Counted from the first letter of the stretch, positions 50,886 through 60,816 are shown. The stretch is 64,000 nucleotides of DNA from an uncultured Clostridia bacterium (GCA_934255135.1 CAKQMV010000003.1:1-64000); one strand, 5' to 3'. Notes: generated by a model from the letters alone, not told the origin. A program made the numbers and translations.

Positions 50886-51455
50886 CTACTTAGCTACTGC
50901 AACCATTGCAGGTCTTACGACTCTGCCGTTAAGATCATAGCCCTTCTGAAGAACTGTGCAAACCTTGCCCTCATCGTACTCCTCAGAATCTGCATGCATA
51001 ACAGCGTTATGCTTGTTAGGATCAAAATCTGTTCCAAGACTCTCAATCTCCTTGAGGCCAACCTTAGTAAGTGCATCCACAAGCTGATCAAATATCATGC
51101 TCATTCCCTTGGCATAAGCCTCCGGATCATCGGCTGCACTTGTCGCAAGTGCTCTCTCGAAGTTATCGAGTACTGGGAGAATGTCTCCTACAAGCTTCTC
51201 ATTAGCATAAGAACGGATATCATCCTTCTCCTTGGAAGTTCTCTTCTTGAAGTTCTGAAACTCTGCAAGGAGTCTCATGTACTTGCTCTCATCTGACTCC
51301 TCAGGCTCTGTCGCATCTTCAGTCTTCTCTTCACAAGGAGCAGCGTTCTCAGTTTCGTTCTCAGCTCCGCCTGCAGCCTCCTCAGAATCCTCTTCGGAAG
51401 TCTCAGCCTGATCTTCTACCTTGATCTCTTCTTCAAACTTCTGTTCTTCAGTCAT
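50886..51455 (-). CDS. grpE: Nucleotide exchange factor GrpE
   Basis: 189 residues. A very acidic N-terminal tail (about 1-55) is followed by the coiled coil (YMRLLAEFQNFKKRTSKEKD) and the C-terminal beta domain (FDPNKHNAVMHADSEEYDEG, GRVVRPAMVAVAK). Confidence 0.97.
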   Translation of the reverse strand: MTEEQKFEEEIKVEDQAETSEEDSEEAAGGAENETENAAPCEEKTEDATEPEESDESKYMRLLAEFQNFKKRTSKEKDDIRSYANEKLVGDILPVLDNFERALATSAADDPEAYAKGMSMIFDQLVDALTKVGLKEIESLGTDFDPNKHNAVMHADSEEYDEGKVCTVLQKGYDLNGRVVRPAMVAVAK

Positions 51456-51457
51456 TA

Positions 51458-52495
51458 CTATTCCTTTCCCTCCTTCAGCATAAATGATTCGCTGAGGTTA
51501 TTTGTCAAATATTCCATAATAGAAGTAACTTCATCATACTTCATTCTTGTTGGTCCGATTACACCAATCTTACCGACAAGCTTCCCATCAATGTGATAGC
51601 TTGCTGTGATAAGTGAACAATCCTTCATCTGATCACTCGTGTTCTCATCACCGATGGTTATCATCACGCCATCGCCTCTTTCAATCATTCTCTTGGCAAA
51701 TTCATCCTTGCGGTTGAACATTTCGAGAAAAGCCTTGGCCTTGTCAATACTGTTGTACTCTGGAATGTTGAATATATTCGTCATACCTTCCATATAGAGG
51801 TTAACATTCAGCATATCCTCAAGTGTCTTAAGGAAGCTTGGCATTACATTGCTTCTAAGAGATGCCATCGCTTCTATATCTGTTCCGACATTCTCTATGA
51901 TGTTGCTCTTGAGAACATCATCAATTGTATGTCCCTTGTAGTTAACGGTCATTGTCTTGCTCAGAATCTCCAGACCCTCAAGCTCATAAGGAACGTTAAG
52001 TCTCAAGGTTGTATTAGTGATGTTACCGGAATCAGCTACAATCATAAGAATCACAGTTCTCTCATCTACCGGAATCAGCTTGATGAAATTAAGTGTGTCC
52101 TGGTTGATTGCCGGTGTCATCGCAAAGGATGCAAGATGTGTTATCTCTGATAGAAGCTCGGCTGCATGCTTGATTGTTGCATCAAACTCATTCTTGCTTG
52201 CCGAAAGTCTATTGCTTATATCTCTCTTCTCCTTAGCTGTCAGATTTCTCTTCTTCATAAGGTTGTTTACATATAGTCTGTAAGCCTTATCTGAAGGAAC
52301 TCTTCCGGCTGATGTATGCGGATGTGTCAGATAACCCATATCCTCAAGATCTGACATCTCATTCCTTATAGTTGCAGGACTGACACCGAGATCATACTTC
52401 TTAGCAATCGATCTTGATCCGACCGGCTCAGCGTTCTGAACGTAGTCAGTAATGATTGCCTGAAGAATTCTTAATTGTCTTTCACTAAGATCCAT
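51458..52495 (-). CDS. hrcA: Heat-inducible repressor HrcA
   Basis: 345 residues. Winged helix with VSPATIRNEMSDLEDMGYL and HTSAGRVPSDKAYR, then the GAF-like domain. It represses the operon through CIRCE, found just upstream. Confidence 0.98.
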   Translation of the reverse strand: MDLSERQLRILQAIITDYVQNAEPVGSRSIAKKYDLGVSPATIRNEMSDLEDMGYLTHPHTSAGRVPSDKAYRLYVNNLMKKRNLTAKEKRDISNRLSASKNEFDATIKHAAELLSEITHLASFAMTPAINQDTLNFIKLIPVDERTVILMIVADSGNITNTTLRLNVPYELEGLEILSKTMTVNYKGHTIDDVLKSNIIENVGTDIEAMASLRSNVMPSFLKTLEDMLNVNLYMEGMTNIFNIPEYNSIDKAKAFLEMFNRKDEFAKRMIERGDGVMITIGDENTSDQMKDCSLITASYHIDGKLVGKIGVIGPTRMKYDEVTSIMEYLTNNLSESFMLKEGKE

Positions 52496-52586
52496 TGTGC
52501 CCCTCCTTACCTGCGTATTTTAGTTTGCAAACTTGACGCTCACTTGAATGTTTCTTGTTGCATTCGTGATTCATTGCGTTTGCTTG

Positions 52587-52613
52587 TTAGCACTCAATCA
52601 AGTGGAGTGCTAA
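52587..52613 (-). promoter_or_regulatory. CIRCE operator
   Basis: Perfect TTAGCACTC-N9-GAGTGCTAA, the HrcA site, between promoter and hrcA start. Confidence 0.97.
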
Positions 52614-52624
52614 TCACAATTCAT

Positions 52625-52653
52625 AATATACTACCACCCGTAAATATTGTCAA
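52625..52653 (-). promoter_or_regulatory. Sigma-A promoter of the hrcA operon
   Basis: On the minus strand TTGACA (52648-52653), 17-bp spacer, TATATT (52625-52630). CIRCE lies directly downstream. Confidence 0.88.
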
Positions 52654-52696
52654 CACGCGAATGTGAAGATTACGTGTGATTCTACAGTATGAAAAA

Positions 52697-52719
52697 ACCG
52701 ACATGCATCGCACGCCGGT
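52697..52719 (-). terminator. Terminator of the pot operon
   Basis: ACCGAC and GCCGGT arms (one G-T pair) followed on the minus strand by TTTTTT, 24-46 bp after the potD stop. Confidence 0.8.
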
Positions 52720-52742
52720 CTCTCATTACCATATTTACAATA

Positions 52743-53819
52743 TTAGTTCGCCTTTACCTTCTTCCATGCATCAGCATACAGATCAACTGCATCCTGTGGC
52801 AGGTCACGAAGCGAATGGCATCTTGCAAGGATATCATCAGTTGGGAAAATTGCAGGATTCTCAAGTGCTTCCTTATCGATCAGCTTGTACGCAGCCTTGT
52901 TAGGCGATGTGTACCAGAGGTAGTCGAAGTTAGCTGCTGCAGTCTTCGCCTTGCAGCAGAAGTTGATCCATGCCTCTGCGCCCTCCTTATTGGTTGCAAT
53001 CGCAGGGATAGCCCATGAATCAATGAAGAACTCACTTCCCTCATCAGGAACACAGAAATCAACATCCTCATTATAGTCTGTCATGTAAGCATACTCACCG
53101 TTCCATACTACTCCGATAGCAGCTGATCCATCAACAAGTCTGTCTCTTGCAGCATCGTTAGAGTATCTGTAAACGAGAGGCTTCTGAGCAATAAGATCCT
53201 TCTCAGCCTGAAGAATTTCCTTCGCGTCAGTTGAGTTAAGCGAATGTCCATTCTTAGTGAGCGCAATCATAAATGCATCGCGCATGCTGTCAGGCATGAT
53301 AATCTCATCCGCATACTTTTTATCCCAGAGAACCTTCCAGGACTTTACTTCCTCAGCACTTACCTTCTTCTTATTATATGCGATGCCTGCAACTCCGACC
53401 TGATAAGGAACAACGTAGTTGTTTCCCTTGTCGAACTCAGCAGACTTCTTCATATATACATCGTCAATATTCTTAAGAGCAGGAATATTCTTCTTGTTAA
53501 GCTTTGCAAGAAGACCTTCCTTCATCATCTTCTCCATCATGTAGTCAGAAGTACAGATGCAGTCATACTTCGCTGAGCTGTTAGACATCATAGTGTAAAG
53601 CTCCTCTGCAGTATCGTATGTATCGAGAACAACCGCGATTCCAGTCTCCTCCTCGAAGTCCTCAAGCACCTTCTGATCCATATAGTCTCCGTAGCAGAGA
53701 ACATAAATCTCGCCATTTACACCACTTCTGCAAGAAGACAGCGATAGCATGCATCCAACGAGCATCACGAAAATCATGAATACGCCGATAGTTCTTCTAG
53801 CCATATTATTTCTCATCAT
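52743..53819 (-). CDS. potD: Spermidine/putrescine-binding lipoprotein PotD
   Basis: 358 residues. Lipoprotein signal with lipobox LSSC (about residue 27-30), then a periplasmic-binding-protein type II fold (EIYVLCYGDYMDQKVLEDFEEETG, FIDSWAIPAIATNKEGAEAWINF). It captures polyamines for PotABC. Overlaps the end of potC by a few bases. Confidence 0.95.
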   Translation of the reverse strand: MMRNNMARRTIGVFMIFVMLVGCMLSLSSCRSGVNGEIYVLCYGDYMDQKVLEDFEEETGIAVVLDTYDTAEELYTMMSNSSAKYDCICTSDYMMEKMMKEGLLAKLNKKNIPALKNIDDVYMKKSAEFDKGNNYVVPYQVGVAGIAYNKKKVSAEEVKSWKVLWDKKYADEIIMPDSMRDAFMIALTKNGHSLNSTDAKEILQAEKDLIAQKPLVYRYSNDAARDRLVDGSAAIGVVWNGEYAYMTDYNEDVDFCVPDEGSEFFIDSWAIPAIATNKEGAEAWINFCCKAKTAAANFDYLWYTSPNKAAYKLIDKEALENPAIFPTDDILARCHSLRDLPQDAVDLYADAWKKVKAN

Positions 53820-54598
53820 AGATTGAACGCAACCCCCTTTCTGTCGGAGTTTCTGTTAACAACAACGAGTGCCACAAATGCAATCACGAAGATGATTGTC
53901 GAAAGGGCAAAAAGTGATGGTCTTATGCCGACCTTTACCTGGCTGTAGATAACTGTTGAAATTGTGTTAATTCCCGCACCTCTGTTGAAGTATGTGATGA
54001 TGAAATCATCAACTGACATTGTAAATGCAAGTAGGAATCCAGATACAATACCAGGCTTAAGCTCTGGAAGTACAACCTTACGGAATGCATAGCCCCTGCT
54101 CGCACCAAGGTCAAGTGCCGCCTCAAACAATCTGTCAGTTGTGCGGTTAAGTCTCGGTCTTACCGACAGCACCACATATGGAATGCTGAAGGTGATATGT
54201 GCGAACAGTATTGTGCAGTATCCGAGTGGAATGTGCAGAATAATGAAGCACAGCATCAGAGAAATTCCTGTAACGATATCCGCATTGAGCATCGGAATGT
54301 TGTTCGCCGCGAGAATCAGATCCTGATTCTTTTTCTTCATGCTGCTGAGTCCAAGAACTGCAAGAGTTCCGATGATTGTAGCAACCAGGCTTGAAATAAT
54401 CGCAATTGAGAATGTGTTCACAACTGCGTACATAAGCATTCTGCTCTGGAAAAGCTCCTGATACCACCTAAGCGAAAAGCCTGTAAAAACAGCCATCGAC
54501 TTCGCATCATTAAATGAAAGCACCACGAGCGCCATAATAGGAAGGTACAGAAACAGCATAATAATCGCGATGTAAATAACGCTTATAGTCTTCTTCAT
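53816..54598 (-). CDS. potC: Polyamine ABC transporter permease PotC
   Basis: 260 residues, six helices. The coupling motif EAALDLGASRGYAFRKVVLPEL matches the EAA loop of PotC. Confidence 0.95.
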   Translation of the reverse strand: MKKTISVIYIAIIMLFLYLPIMALVVLSFNDAKSMAVFTGFSLRWYQELFQSRMLMYAVVNTFSIAIISSLVATIIGTLAVLGLSSMKKKNQDLILAANNIPMLNADIVTGISLMLCFIILHIPLGYCTILFAHITFSIPYVVLSVRPRLNRTTDRLFEAALDLGASRGYAFRKVVLPELKPGIVSGFLLAFTMSVDDFIITYFNRGAGINTISTVIYSQVKVGIRPSLFALSTIIFVIAFVALVVVNRNSDRKGVAFNL

Positions 54599-54610
54599 AT
54601 GCCCCTCCTT

Positions 54611-55423
54611 CTAGATCAGTGACTGTCCGCCAGTCTTGTCGAACTTGTTCAGCAGAAGCATGCTCGCGATAATGAAAATCATCATTACAAGCGACAGGCC
54701 CGAGCCGAGGTACCAGTTCGAGTTGACAGTGAACTCCTGCTCGATGATGTTACCGATAAGGTTAACCTTACCTCCGCCGAGCATGTTAGAAATAACAAAC
54801 GTTGTAAGTGCCGGAATAAATACCATTGTGATTCCGCTCACGATACCTGGCACAGTCAGCGGAAGAATTACTCTCATATAAACCGTAAACTTGTTCGCAC
54901 CGAGATCGTATGCTGCCTCAATGAGGTGATCATCAATCTTCGATACAGTGTTATAAATAGGAAGAATCATGAACGGAAGAAAGTCGTAGACCATTCCGAG
55001 GATGATAGCTCCCGGTGTATTCATAAGCTCCTGCGGTGGAAGGCCAAAAACTCCGAGGATCGAGTTGACAACTCCCGCTCTCTCGAGGAGTACCTGCCAC
55101 GCCATAGTTCTTAAGAGGAAGTTCATCCACATAGGAAGGATGAATACGAATATCATAAATCCTTCCTTGCCGAACTTTGAACCTTTAAGAATCATTGCCA
55201 TAGGAATAGCGAGAATCAGACACACAAGCGTACTTGCAATTGCAAGTCCAAGTGACAGGCCGAGCGCCTGAATGTGGTCGTGCTCAAAGATTGCTGTGAT
55301 ATTACGGAATGTGAATCCTCCGTCTCTAGTAGTAAAGCCATAGTAGATAATCGAAAGAATCGGAATTACGGTTCCGGCAATTATCCAGATTATAAATGGC
55401 GATGCCCATTTTTTGTTTGCCAC
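54611..55423 (-). CDS. potB: Polyamine ABC transporter permease PotB
   Basis: 270 residues, six helices, EAA loop EAAYDLGANKFTVYMRVILPL. 12 bp upstream of potC. Confidence 0.95.
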   Translation of the reverse strand: MANKKWASPFIIWIIAGTVIPILSIIYYGFTTRDGGFTFRNITAIFEHDHIQALGLSLGLAIASTLVCLILAIPMAMILKGSKFGKEGFMIFVFILPMWMNFLLRTMAWQVLLERAGVVNSILGVFGLPPQELMNTPGAIILGMVYDFLPFMILPIYNTVSKIDDHLIEAAYDLGANKFTVYMRVILPLTVPGIVSGITMVFIPALTTFVISNMLGGGKVNLIGNIIEQEFTVNSNWYLGSGLSLVMMIFIIASMLLLNKFDKTGGQSLI

Positions 55424-55440
55424 TTCGCGTAACCCTCCTC

Positions 55441-56526
55441 TTATAGCTCCAGACTCATTCTCTTCTCATAGTCGTTCTGCGGCTTGTGCATGATCTGGAT
55501 GTTCTCAGGTCTTACATACATTCCGATTTTGCTTCCAACCTCGTGCTCATCGTAGTTCTGAAGGAGCCACTCGAATTTGCCCTCCTCCATCTTAACGAGC
55601 ATCTCGTAGTGAACGCCGATAAAGAGCTTACTTGTAATAGTTCCATTGAAGAGACCCTCTCCATAAGGTCTGATTTCGACGTCCTCAGGTCTGATTACGA
55701 CGTCGACCCTCTGACCCGGCTTGAAACCATTATCAGTACCATCGATACATGGGAACTGTACGCCCTTGACCTCGACAAGCTTGTCTGCGATCATTTTGCC
55801 CGGGATGATGTTGCTATCTCCGATAAAGTCCGCAACGAAGGCGTTCTCAGGCTCGTTATAGATCTGCTCTGGAGTTCCTTCCTGCTGAATGTATCCGTTG
55901 TTCATTACAACGACCTTGTCAGACATTGTAAGCGCCTCTTCCTGGTCGTGAGTTACGAAAATAAATGTGATGCCAAGCTCCTTCTTAAGTCTTACAAGCT
56001 CGTACTGCATCTCCTGTCTGAGCTTAAGATCGAGTGCTCCAAGAGGCTCATCAAGAAGAAGAACTCTAGGTTCATTAACGATAGCTCTCGCCATCGCAAT
56101 TCTCTGCTGCTGTCCACCTGAAAGCTGATTGATTCTTCTGTCCTCGAAGCCCTTAAGATTAACTAGCTTCAGCGCGTACTTAATCTTGTCCTTGATGTAC
56201 TGGTCACTCTTTCCTGAAACCTTAAGTCCAAAAGCAATGTTCTCGCTTACTGACATGTGCGGAAACAGTGCGTAGTTCTGAAATACAGTGTTCAGAGGTC
56301 TCATATTCGGTGGAAGATCTGTGATGTCCTTACCGTCAAAATACACTCTTCCCTCATCAGGCATTTCAAAACCACCGATAATTCTAAGTGTTGTAGTCTT
56401 ACCGCAGCCCGATGGTCCGAGCAGCGTAACAAATTCATTCTCTTCAACTGTTAGTTCGAGCTCATCGAGTACCTTGTTATCTCCGTAGCTCTTGCTGATA
56501 TTCTCAAGTCTGATCAGTTCTGCCAT
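55441..56526 (-). CDS. potA: Polyamine ABC transporter ATPase PotA
   Basis: 361 residues from the ATG at 56526; GGAGG 9 bases upstream favours it over the TTG at 56544. Walker A GPSGCGKTT, signature LSGGQQQRIAMARA, Walker B LLLDEPLGALD, and a C-terminal TOBE-type regulatory domain (VVIRPEDVEIRPYG). First transporter gene of the operon. Confidence 0.96.
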   Translation of the reverse strand: MAELIRLENISKSYGDNKVLDELELTVEENEFVTLLGPSGCGKTTTLRIIGGFEMPDEGRVYFDGKDITDLPPNMRPLNTVFQNYALFPHMSVSENIAFGLKVSGKSDQYIKDKIKYALKLVNLKGFEDRRINQLSGGQQQRIAMARAIVNEPRVLLLDEPLGALDLKLRQEMQYELVRLKKELGITFIFVTHDQEEALTMSDKVVVMNNGYIQQEGTPEQIYNEPENAFVADFIGDSNIIPGKMIADKLVEVKGVQFPCIDGTDNGFKPGQRVDVVIRPEDVEIRPYGEGLFNGTITSKLFIGVHYEMLVKMEEGKFEWLLQNYDEHEVGSKIGMYVRPENIQIMHKPQNDYEKRMSLEL

Positions 56527-56576
56527 ATAATAATTCCTCCGCAATACAACCGGAACTTAATCCTGAATCTTAACCT

Positions 56577-57113
56577 CTAAAAACTTGGTGGCGAGCTCAC
56601 CCAGATTACCTCTGCTCCCTTCTCTGAGCTTATGTAGTGAGGCTTCTCGGGGTAGATGTAGAATGTCTCGCCCTTATTTGCAATATGCTTATCCTTACCT
56701 ATATGTATTGTAATTGAGCCATCAAGAACGTATCCGAACTCCTCACCCTCGTGCGGGTTGTCGGAAATAGTTCTGCCTCCAGCCTCGATTGTAACCCTAA
56801 GAGGCTCCATCTCGTTCTTCTGAGCATTCGGTACAATCCACTCAACGTTGTACATATAGTCAGTGTCGTACTTCTCAAAATAGTCCTCATCCTTGAAGAC
56901 GACCTGTGGCTTCTCATTTTCCGATGAGAAAAAAGTACTCAAGTCACTTCCAAGAGCCTGCAGCACGTCTTCGAGTGTTGAAATCGAAGGCGACGTAATA
57001 TTTCTCTCCATCTGAGAAATAAAGCCCTTGGAGAGCTCGGCTCGATCCGCCAGTTCTTCCTGCGTAAGGCCTCGCTCAATTCTCATATCTTTAATCTTCT
57101 CGCCGATATCCAT
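56577..57113 (-). CDS. XRE-family regulator with cupin domain (PuuR-like)
   Basis: 178 residues. Helix-turn-helix (RGLTQEELADRAELSKGFISQMERN), then a C-terminal cupin (HEGEEFGYVLDGSITIHIGKD). It is first in the pot operon, 50 bp ahead of potA, and probably regulates polyamine uptake in response to polyamines or derivatives. Candidate binding sites lie in its own leader (57199-57248). Confidence 0.93.
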   Translation of the reverse strand: MDIGEKIKDMRIERGLTQEELADRAELSKGFISQMERNITSPSISTLEDVLQALGSDLSTFFSSENEKPQVVFKDEDYFEKYDTDYMYNVEWIVPNAQKNEMEPLRVTIEAGGRTISDNPHEGEEFGYVLDGSITIHIGKDKHIANKGETFYIYPEKPHYISSEKGAEVIWVSSPPSF

Positions 57114-57198
57114 AATTTAATCCTTAAAATCTATCTCTTCCTGTTGCAAATCTGCAGGTGAATCTTATCGAAATTCGAAGCAAATTCGCAGCTTGCAT

Positions 57199-57248
57199 TG
57201 TTTAGTAATATTTAACATCTGGTTGCATACTAAATTGTGTGTTTAGTA
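57199..57248 (-). promoter_or_regulatory. Candidate autoregulatory operator with three TTTAGTA half-sites
   Basis: TTTAGTA occurs at 57201-57207 and 57242-57248, and inverted (TACTAAA) at 57228-57234; the last two form a dyad with a 7-bp spacer. It lies between the promoter and the XRE gene start, so a bound protein would block elongation or a secondary promoter (TTTACA at 57250-57255). Confidence 0.55.
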
Positions 57249-57272
57249 TTTGTAAACCGAACGACAGCATTA

Positions 57273-57301
57273 ATTATATATCTGTGCACCCCTTACGTCA
57301 A
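57273..57301 (-). promoter_or_regulatory. Sigma-A promoter of the pot operon
   Basis: On the minus strand TTGACG (57296-57301), 17-bp spacer, TATAAT (57273-57278). The leader to the XRE start is about 155 nt. Confidence 0.8.
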
Positions 57302-57386
57302 CAAAATTAACGCCTTATTTTCACAAGATTGTCACATTATTTGCAGCACCCAGTGAGGCTTGTCAAAAGCCCTTATTTTAATTAAA

Positions 57387-57421
57387 AAACCCACAGATCC
57401 ATCTCGCGAATCCGTGGGTTT
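57387..57421 (-). terminator. Terminator of mrp
   Basis: AAACCCAC and GTGGGTTT arms with further GAT/ATC pairing, followed on the minus strand by TTTTTT. Confidence 0.88.
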
Positions 57422-57452
57422 ACTACGCATATATTTGCAATTAATATATATG

Positions 57453-58289
57453 CTATTTCTCAAGTCCGAGCTCATCAAGAACTGTAAGGATGCTCTCCAT
57501 CTCTGTTCCTGGTGCAAACTCAATCTTTCCTGCATCAGCAAGCTTTGCAAGCTCAGGGTTGATTGGAAGCTTCTCGATAAGCTTGATTCCGTTAGCCTCT
57601 GCAACCTTCTCTGCTGTACTCTCGCCGAAGATTTCAATCTTCTTACCGCACTCTGGGCACTCATAGTAGCTCATGTTCTCAACAAGTCCAAGTACTGGAA
57701 CATTCATCATCTTAGCCATGTTAACAGCCTTAGTAACGATCATTGAAACGAGCTCCTGTGGTGAAGTTACAACGATGATTCCGTCGATTGGAAGTGACTG
57801 GAATACAGTTAGAGGAACATCACCAGTTCCAGGTGGCATATCTACGAAAAGTACGTCGAGGTCTCCCCAGCATACATCAGTCCAGAACTGCTCAACAACA
57901 CCTGCAATTACAGGACCTCTCCAGATTACCGGATCAGTCTCATTCTCAGTAAGAAGGTTGATTGACATAAGCTTGATCTCGCCAGCAGTCTCTCTTGCCA
58001 TAAGACCCATCTCTGAAGGCTCAACCTGACCAGTCTGACCGAACATCTTAGGAATTGAAGGACCAGTGATATCGGCATCCATGATACCAACCTTGTATCC
58101 GTCTCTGTTAGCAGCAACAGCAGCAAGTCCTGTAACCATTGACTTACCAACTCCACCCTTACCGCTGACAACACCGATAACCTTCTTCACGCTGCTGAAA
58201 GCGTTAAGCGGCTTCTTCTGAATTCCGTTCTCTCTTGAACTGCAGTCTGACTTACCGCAACTTGAGCAATCGTGTGTACATTCTGACAT
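57453..58289 (-). CDS. mrp: Mrp/NBP35-family Fe-S cluster carrier ATPase
   Basis: 278 residues from the ATG at 58289 (GGAGG 9 bases upstream; the GTG at 58304 is part of that region). N-terminal cysteine motif in CTHDCSSCGKSDC, deviant Walker A GKGGVGKS, VDMPPGTGD, and the C-terminal CPEC pair that bridges a 4Fe-4S cluster. It assembles and transfers Fe-S clusters in the cytoplasm. Confidence 0.95.
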   Translation of the reverse strand: MSECTHDCSSCGKSDCSSRENGIQKKPLNAFSSVKKVIGVVSGKGGVGKSMVTGLAAVAANRDGYKVGIMDADITGPSIPKMFGQTGQVEPSEMGLMARETAGEIKLMSINLLTENETDPVIWRGPVIAGVVEQFWTDVCWGDLDVLFVDMPPGTGDVPLTVFQSLPIDGIIVVTSPQELVSMIVTKAVNMAKMMNVPVLGLVENMSYYECPECGKKIEIFGESTAEKVAEANGIKLIEKLPINPELAKLADAGKIEFAPGTEMESILTVLDELGLEK

Positions 58290-58321
58290 CTCTAATACCT
58301 CCACATTTCATATAGTACATG

Positions 58322-58885
58322 TTATTTATTGTTAGCAAGTTCTGAAACGATCTTGATTGTGCCGCCAAAAAGTGCATTCTGGAACTGGGCATTTCCGTTA
58401 AGAGATGGCTTCCATTCATCGTCGCTCTTAGTGCACTTTACAGTGACCTTCTCGCTGTACTTCTTGTCCTTAAGCTCGCTCATCTTCTTGAACATTGTTC
58501 CGTACAGCATATCCTGTGTAATCTTGTCAGGATCGTTCTTCTGAAGAAGCTCCTCATAAGTGTCGAGGTAAGCATTGCCGAAGTCATAAGTTGTAATCTT
58601 TACAGTGACATCAGCGCTCTCTCCATCGTCTGAAATCTTCTCATCTGTGATTTCATAATCAAAATCATGAAGCTTCTCCATGAAAGCCTTGTAAGCTTCC
58701 TTAGTATTATCATTTAAGCTTGCATCAGCATTACCGAGTGCTGAATCTGAAATCTCACTCTTCTTAAGCTCATCAAGAGATTTCGAAACCGCATCAGATG
58801 GTCCATTAGAACCTCCGCACGCCGCAAGCATCATCATTGCAAAACAAAGCATAAAAGCAATGCCGCATTTAAGCATTTTCTTCAT
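58322..58885 (-). CDS. Lipoprotein with DUF5105-like domain, unknown function
   Basis: 187 residues. Signal peptide with lipobox LAAC (about residue 20-23), then an alpha/beta NTF2-like domain (DFDYEITDEKISDDGESADV, ITTYDFGNAYLDTYEEL). The match to DUF5105/DUF4878-type lipoproteins is by impression. Surface-anchored. Confidence 0.7.
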   Translation of the reverse strand: MKKMLKCGIAFMLCFAMMMLAACGGSNGPSDAVSKSLDELKKSEISDSALGNADASLNDNTKEAYKAFMEKLHDFDYEITDEKISDDGESADVTVKITTYDFGNAYLDTYEELLQKNDPDKITQDMLYGTMFKKMSELKDKKYSEKVTVKCTKSDDEWKPSLNGNAQFQNALFGGTIKIVSELANNK

Positions 58886-58892
58886 ATTAGAA

Positions 58893-60794
58893 TTACCTCC
58901 TTGCTACTGCTGTTCTTGTCTCTCCAACAAACATTGTAACACCCGCACGGTCAAAAGAGTTAAGGAAAATCGACGCATACTTTCTTGAAGTATCGAGCTC
59001 GTCTCTATATTCTGCAAGAGTGAAGTTCTCGCCAAGACGGAACGCCGCATCAACTGCCTTATCCCATGCAGCCTTTGATGCAAAATACTCTGCATCCACC
59101 TTCACGATCACCCCGTTATCAACAAGGTCTGAAAGAAGTGCCGCAATCTCATTTCTATCCTTAGACAGTGCATATACATCATCGTTTCTGATAAGCTCGA
59201 TGTCTGCAGTCTCATACATTCCGGCAATCTTCGACTGAAGAGCCTTCTGATCAGCGGAAAGCTCGACCTTGTGGCCTGAAAGCGCGATGCTTTTGCCCTT
59301 ATCGGAAATAAGTCCAGTCTCGATGTAGTATGAAATCAGCGCTGAAAGAAGCTTGTCATCCTCGATGTGCCATCTCTCCTTAAGTCTGCTCATCAGCTCC
59401 TGCTTAGGAATTCCGTCCGCAAGAGGGTTACCTGCATGGAAATCCTCAATGATACCTGTCATTGAAGCTGACATTGCATCAAGCCTTACTGTGCTCACTA
59501 GTGTGCCTTCAGAAAGCTTGGCAATCTTCTTCTCTTCAATCTCTTTCTCAAGAATCTTGTTAAGCTCTGATCTTAGAATTCCGATATCGGTTGCAAGCTC
59601 ATCTGACTTGTAGAAATGTCTTCCACTGGTCTTCTGCTGTGCAACATCCTCGATGCTTCCGTTCTCAAGAATCTCAATTCCATTAAGAACGTCCTCACGA
59701 TTTCTCTTGTGCTTGTCAGGAACAGCATCAATTATTATACCACCTGCGATAGTGATCATAGGTGAATAAAACCTCACAATGAATCTGTCGCCACGTCTTA
59801 CCGCAATCGGTTCCTCGAGTCTAAGCTGCGCATAGCATGACTCACCACCAGTAAGAGCATCTCGGTCGAGCAAAATAACCTTTGCAAGTGACTCCTTACT
59901 TCCTGTATAAAGATGAACTCTTGAATTGTTCAGGATAAGCTTGTCGCATGAATCAAAAGCATTCAGTCTTACGTCTATCATGCTTGTAACTGATGCTGCG
60001 CCTTGATATGAAAGCACATCTCCCCTGTCGATATCTTCCTTCTTAACACCTGAAAGGTTAATCGCAGTTCTCTGTCCCGCAATAGCAGTTTCAGCATCCT
60101 TACCATATGTCTGGATACCTCTGATCTTCACATTCTCACCTTTAGGGCATATTGTAACCTCATCACCAACTGAAATCTTGCCATCAATCAGCGTACCGGT
60201 TACAACAGTACCGAAGCCAGACATTGTAAACACTCTGTCTACAGGAAGTCTGAAAAGTTCCTTCTCCTCAGTTCTTTTATTCTCTCTGTTGCACTTCTTA
60301 AGAATCTCTTCCTTAAGCAGCTGAACATTCTCTCCAGTTCTTGCAGAAACAGGCACAATCGGCTTGCCTTCAAGGAATGAGCCCTTGAAGTAATCCTCGA
60401 CCTCCTCAAGAAGCATCTCAAGCCACTCATCGTCTACCATATCCTTCTTGGTGATAGCAACGATTCCGTCGTCGATTCCAAGAGCCTTCAGAATTTCGAA
60501 ATGCTCCTTCGTCTGTGGCATGATTCCCTCGTCCGCTGCTACGACAAAAAGAACAAAGTCTATTCCGCCGATTCCCGCAAGCATGTTCTTGATGAACTTC
60601 TCGTGACCCGGTACATCGATTACTCCGATGTTGTATCCCTCGTCGTTAGGGATATGGGCAAAACCGAGTTCAATTGTGATTCCTCTCTTCTGCTCTTCCG
60701 CGAGTCTGTCAGTATCAATACCAGAAAGTGCCTTGGTCAGCTGAGTCTTTCCGTGATCGACGTGACCCGCAGTTCCGATAATAATATTTTTCAT
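58893..60794 (-). CDS. selB: Selenocysteine-specific elongation factor SelB
   Basis: 633 residues from the ATG at 60794; GAGG 9-10 bases upstream, and the earlier ATG lies inside selA. GTPase motifs GTAGHVDHGKT, GITIELGFA, DVPGHE and TKKD, then two beta barrels and C-terminal winged helices (about 400-633) that bind the SECIS hairpin. It brings Sec-tRNA to UGA. It starts 22 bp after selA. Confidence 0.97.
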   Translation of the reverse strand: MKNIIIGTAGHVDHGKTQLTKALSGIDTDRLAEEQKRGITIELGFAHIPNDEGYNIGVIDVPGHEKFIKNMLAGIGGIDFVLFVVAADEGIMPQTKEHFEILKALGIDDGIVAITKKDMVDDEWLEMLLEEVEDYFKGSFLEGKPIVPVSARTGENVQLLKEEILKKCNRENKRTEEKELFRLPVDRVFTMSGFGTVVTGTLIDGKISVGDEVTICPKGENVKIRGIQTYGKDAETAIAGQRTAINLSGVKKEDIDRGDVLSYQGAASVTSMIDVRLNAFDSCDKLILNNSRVHLYTGSKESLAKVILLDRDALTGGESCYAQLRLEEPIAVRRGDRFIVRFYSPMITIAGGIIIDAVPDKHKRNREDVLNGIEILENGSIEDVAQQKTSGRHFYKSDELATDIGILRSELNKILEKEIEEKKIAKLSEGTLVSTVRLDAMSASMTGIIEDFHAGNPLADGIPKQELMSRLKERWHIEDDKLLSALISYYIETGLISDKGKSIALSGHKVELSADQKALQSKIAGMYETADIELIRNDDVYALSKDRNEIAALLSDLVDNGVIVKVDAEYFASKAAWDKAVDAAFRLGENFTLAEYRDELDTSRKYASIFLNSFDRAGVTMFVGETRTAVARR

Positions 60795-60816
60795 ATATAA
60801 GTACCTCTTTATCTGA

